From positions 1-8,586 of the forward strand of contig CANREU010000062.1 of assembly GCA_947629725.1 (NCBI GenBank): 8,586 nucleotides of DNA, given 5' to 3'. This DNA is from an uncultured Clostridia bacterium (GTDB lineage: Bacteria; Bacillota; Clostridia; Christensenellales; Borkfalkiaceae). Under the pieces are notes generated by a model. The model searched no databases. It had not been told where the DNA came from and saw nothing but the letters and a program-made list of their open reading frames with translations. The position numbers and the translations under genes are program-made. This document shows positions 6,938 to 8,586 of the stretch, in pieces; position 1 is the first letter of the stretch, and the number at the start of each line of letters is the position of its first letter.

Positions 6938-8586
6938 ATGGAACGGTATATCTACGGAAACGTAAGAGTGGAATTTTACGGGGACGCCGTCCGCGTCGAG
7001 CAGGCCGTCCGCGGCAAATTCTGCGACGAAAACACTTTCTTTGTGCCGAACCGCAAGTCGGTCGGCGGGGGAAGAGAGGGGAGCGCGGAGGGCAACGTCC
7101 TCCATTTCGGCGAATATACCCTCGTCCTCCCCGCAAAGGGCGGGCTTCGGGGCATGCGTCTCCTTCGGGACGGAAGAACGGTCTACCGCTACAAACCTCT
7201 GAAAAACAGCGGCGAGCTCCCTCCCCCGCAGAAGACGCCCGCCGTCTTCGCCCTCTCGGATACTCCCCGTATCCTCATCCCCGAGGGAGGATATTCCGCC
7301 TCGCGGAAGGGGAACTACCGCGTCCGCGAGAACGTGCGGGACGTCTATCTCCTCCTCTGCGGCGGCGACTGCAAGAAGCTCCGCGCGCTCTACGTCGCTC
7401 TCACGGGGCGGTGCGAATTTGTCCGTCTTGCGACCCTCGGCGGCTGGAATTCCAAGTACTATGCCTACACCGAGGAGGAGGCGGAGGAGGTCATCCTCGC
7501 CTACGAGCGCCACGGCGTCCCCCTCGATAACCTCGTGATCGACACCGATTGGCGGGTCTCCGAAAAGGGGACGGGGTATGAGATCGACCGCACCCTCTTC
7601 CCCGACATGGAGGGCTTTCTCGCCTTCGCCCACAGCCGCGGCGTGGAGGTGATGTTCAACGACCATCCCGAGCCCCGCGGGGGCGCCCATGTGTTCGCCC
7701 CGCGCGAAATTGCCTTCCGCGAGAAGAACCTCCGCGCCCTCCTCGAAAAGGGGCTCGACACCTGGTGGTACGACAGAAATTGGCAGACCCACCTCGTCTC
7801 CCCGAGCCCGAACGTGCGCTGGGAGACCCTCGGGCTCTATCTCTACCACGACGTCACCGAGCGCCACTATAGGCGCCTTGCAAAGGGCGGGGAAGTTTAT
7901 CGCCGCCCCGTCGTGATGGGGAACGCCGTCGACATCGCGAACGGCGACTACATGGGCATCTGCGACAGCGCCTCCCACCGCTACTCCATCCAGTGGACGG
8001 GGGACATCGGGAGCTCCTCCTGCGCCCTCGCACAGGAGATAGAGGACCTCGTCCGCTGCTCCGAAAATTGCATTCCCTACATGAACTCCGATTGCGGCGG
8101 CCACACGGGAAATCCCGACAAAGAGCAGTTCATCCGCTGGATGCAATACGGCGCCTTATCGCCCGTTTTCCGACCCCATTGTACCAATTCGGTCCTCCGC
8201 ACCCGCGAACCGTGGCTCTACGACGGGGAGACGCTCTCCATCGTCCGCGCCTTTGCGCACCTTCGCTACCGCCTCCTTCCCTTCCTCTATTCCCTCGCCT
8301 ACGAGGCGTATGAAACGGGGATCCCGATGTTCCGCTCCCTCGCCCTCGAATACCCGAAGGACAGGCGGGCCTGCCGGCGGGACGAGTATTTATTGGGCCG
8401 CGATCTTCTCATCGCGCCCATCTGCGGCGCGGCGCCCGCACAGCTCTCCGAGAAGAACTACCTGTCTCCCGTCGAGGTGACCTTCTACCGCGGGAGGGAG
8501 TGCAAAGGGGAGCCCGTCGCCTCCGCCGTGTGGAAGAGGCTGCACATGTCCCTCCGCCACACGGCGGAGGCGACGGGCTCCCCTTT
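6938..8586 (+). CDS. GH31-family alpha-glycosidase, truncated at the 3' end by the window edge
   Basis: The frame is open from ATG 6938 to the last base (549 codons, no stop). The product lacks a signal peptide and should be cytoplasmic. Residues 1-160 form a short N-terminal beta-domain. The barrel starts near LATLGGWNSKYYAYTEEE (164-181) and continues through GVPLDNLVIDTDWR (193-206) and MFNDHPEP (239-246). The expected nucleophile is Asp279 in DTWWYDRNW and the acid/base is Asp356 in QWTGDIGSS. Further GH31 signatures are MNSDCGGHTG (382-391), QFIRWMQYGALSPVFRPH (397-414) and the post-barrel LLIAPI (490-495). GH31 enzymes hydrolyse alpha-glucosides, alpha-xylosides or alpha-galactosides, and a few are transferases or lyases. 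The nucleophile context DRNW differs from the common DMNE, so plain alpha-glucosidase is not assured. Members are usually 650-800 residues, so the C-terminal beta-domains are missing. Residues after Trp532 overlap the right half of a window-end inverted repeat and may be artefactual. Confidence 0.9.
   Translation, partial: MERYIYGNVRVEFYGDAVRVEQAVRGKFCDENTFFVPNRKSVGGGREGSAEGNVLHFGEYTLVLPAKGGLRGMRLLRDGRTVYRYKPLKNSGELPPPQKTPAVFALSDTPRILIPEGGYSASRKGNYRVRENVRDVYLLLCGGDCKKLRALYVALTGRCEFVRLATLGGWNSKYYAYTEEEAEEVILAYERHGVPLDNLVIDTDWRVSEKGTGYEIDRTLFPDMEGFLAFAHSRGVEVMFNDHPEPRGGAHVFAPREIAFREKNLRALLEKGLDTWWYDRNWQTHLVSPSPNVRWETLGLYLYHDVTERHYRRLAKGGEVYRRPVVMGNAVDIANGDYMGICDSASHRYSIQWTGDIGSSSCALAQEIEDLVRCSENCIPYMNSDCGGHTGNPDKEQFIRWMQYGALSPVFRPHCTNSVLRTREPWLYDGETLSIVRAFAHLRYRLLPFLYSLAYEAYETGIPMFRSLALEYPKDRRACRRDEYLLGRDLLIAPICGAAPAQLSEKNYLSPVEVTFYRGRECKGEPVASAVWKRLHMSLRHTAEATGSP
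8504..8586. repeat. Perfect 30-bp inverted repeat ending exactly at the window edge
   Basis: The left arm (8504-8533, starting AAAGGGGAGCCCGTC) and right arm (8557-8586, ending GACGGGCTCCCCTTT) are exact reverse complements over 30 bases. The spacer is 23 bases, whose flanks GAGG (8536-8539) and CCTC (8551-8554) can also pair. The left arm encodes GH31 residues Lys523-Trp532. The right arm reads on in frame without a stop. A repeat this perfect inside a coding sequence and flush with the last base suggests a fold-back chimera or an assembly break at a palindrome, though a real hairpin cannot be excluded. Confidence 0.9.

Noticed and set aside
6845..8146. 433-residue antisense open frame opposite the GH31 gene
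   Set aside because: The + strand frame from 6938 carries all GH31 catalytic motifs and stays open to the window end. The antisense frame is another shadow.

Overview
The window reads as one end-to-end stretch of a carbohydrate-utilisation operon. All five genes are on the + strand, with gaps of 16, 12, 54 and 2 bases. The sequence is GC-rich (by eye clearly above 60%, not computed), with strong G/C preference at third codon positions. Strong TAAGGAGG-type ribosome binding sites, Gram-positive-style lipoprotein signal peptides, a CUT1-type sugar ABC permease and InlB B-repeats (Listeria-Bacteroides repeats) together suggest a gut or rumen Clostridia-type Firmicute. No taxonomic marker is present, so that is an inference.

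Layout: (1) 1-331, the C-terminal end of a MalG-type sugar ABC transporter permease, cut by the left edge. (2) 348-2177, a GH43-family glycoside hydrolase lipoprotein with a C-terminal discoidin-like module, expected outside the cell. (3) 2190-5963, a 1257-residue lipoprotein with four CBM9-like modules, one unassigned beta-sandwich-like segment and three tandem InlB B-repeats. It has no catalytic domain that I can recognise. (4) 6018-6935 (or from GTG 5982), a second, single-domain GH43 without a signal peptide, expected in the cytoplasm. A perfect 12-bp hairpin lies between its ribosome binding site and its ATG. (5) 6938 to the right edge, a GH31-family glycosidase without a signal peptide, truncated by the window end.

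Working model (inference): the two surface lipoproteins bind and partly trim a plant-type polysaccharide, the ABC transporter imports the oligosaccharides, and the cytoplasmic GH43 and GH31 enzymes finish them from the beta/arabinofuranosyl side and the alpha side respectively. Arabinoxylan-, xyloglucan- or galactoside-containing glycans all fit. The sequence alone does not decide. The solute-binding protein, the second permease and any regulator would lie upstream of the window.

The clearest oddities are the architecture of the large binding lipoprotein, the hairpin and overlapping start signals before the second GH43, and a perfect 30-bp inverted repeat whose right arm ends exactly on the last base. 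The last may be an assembly or chimera artefact in the end of the GH31 gene. No RNA genes, CRISPR arrays, transposases, promoters or convincing terminators were seen. No stretch longer than 300 bases lacks a gene.
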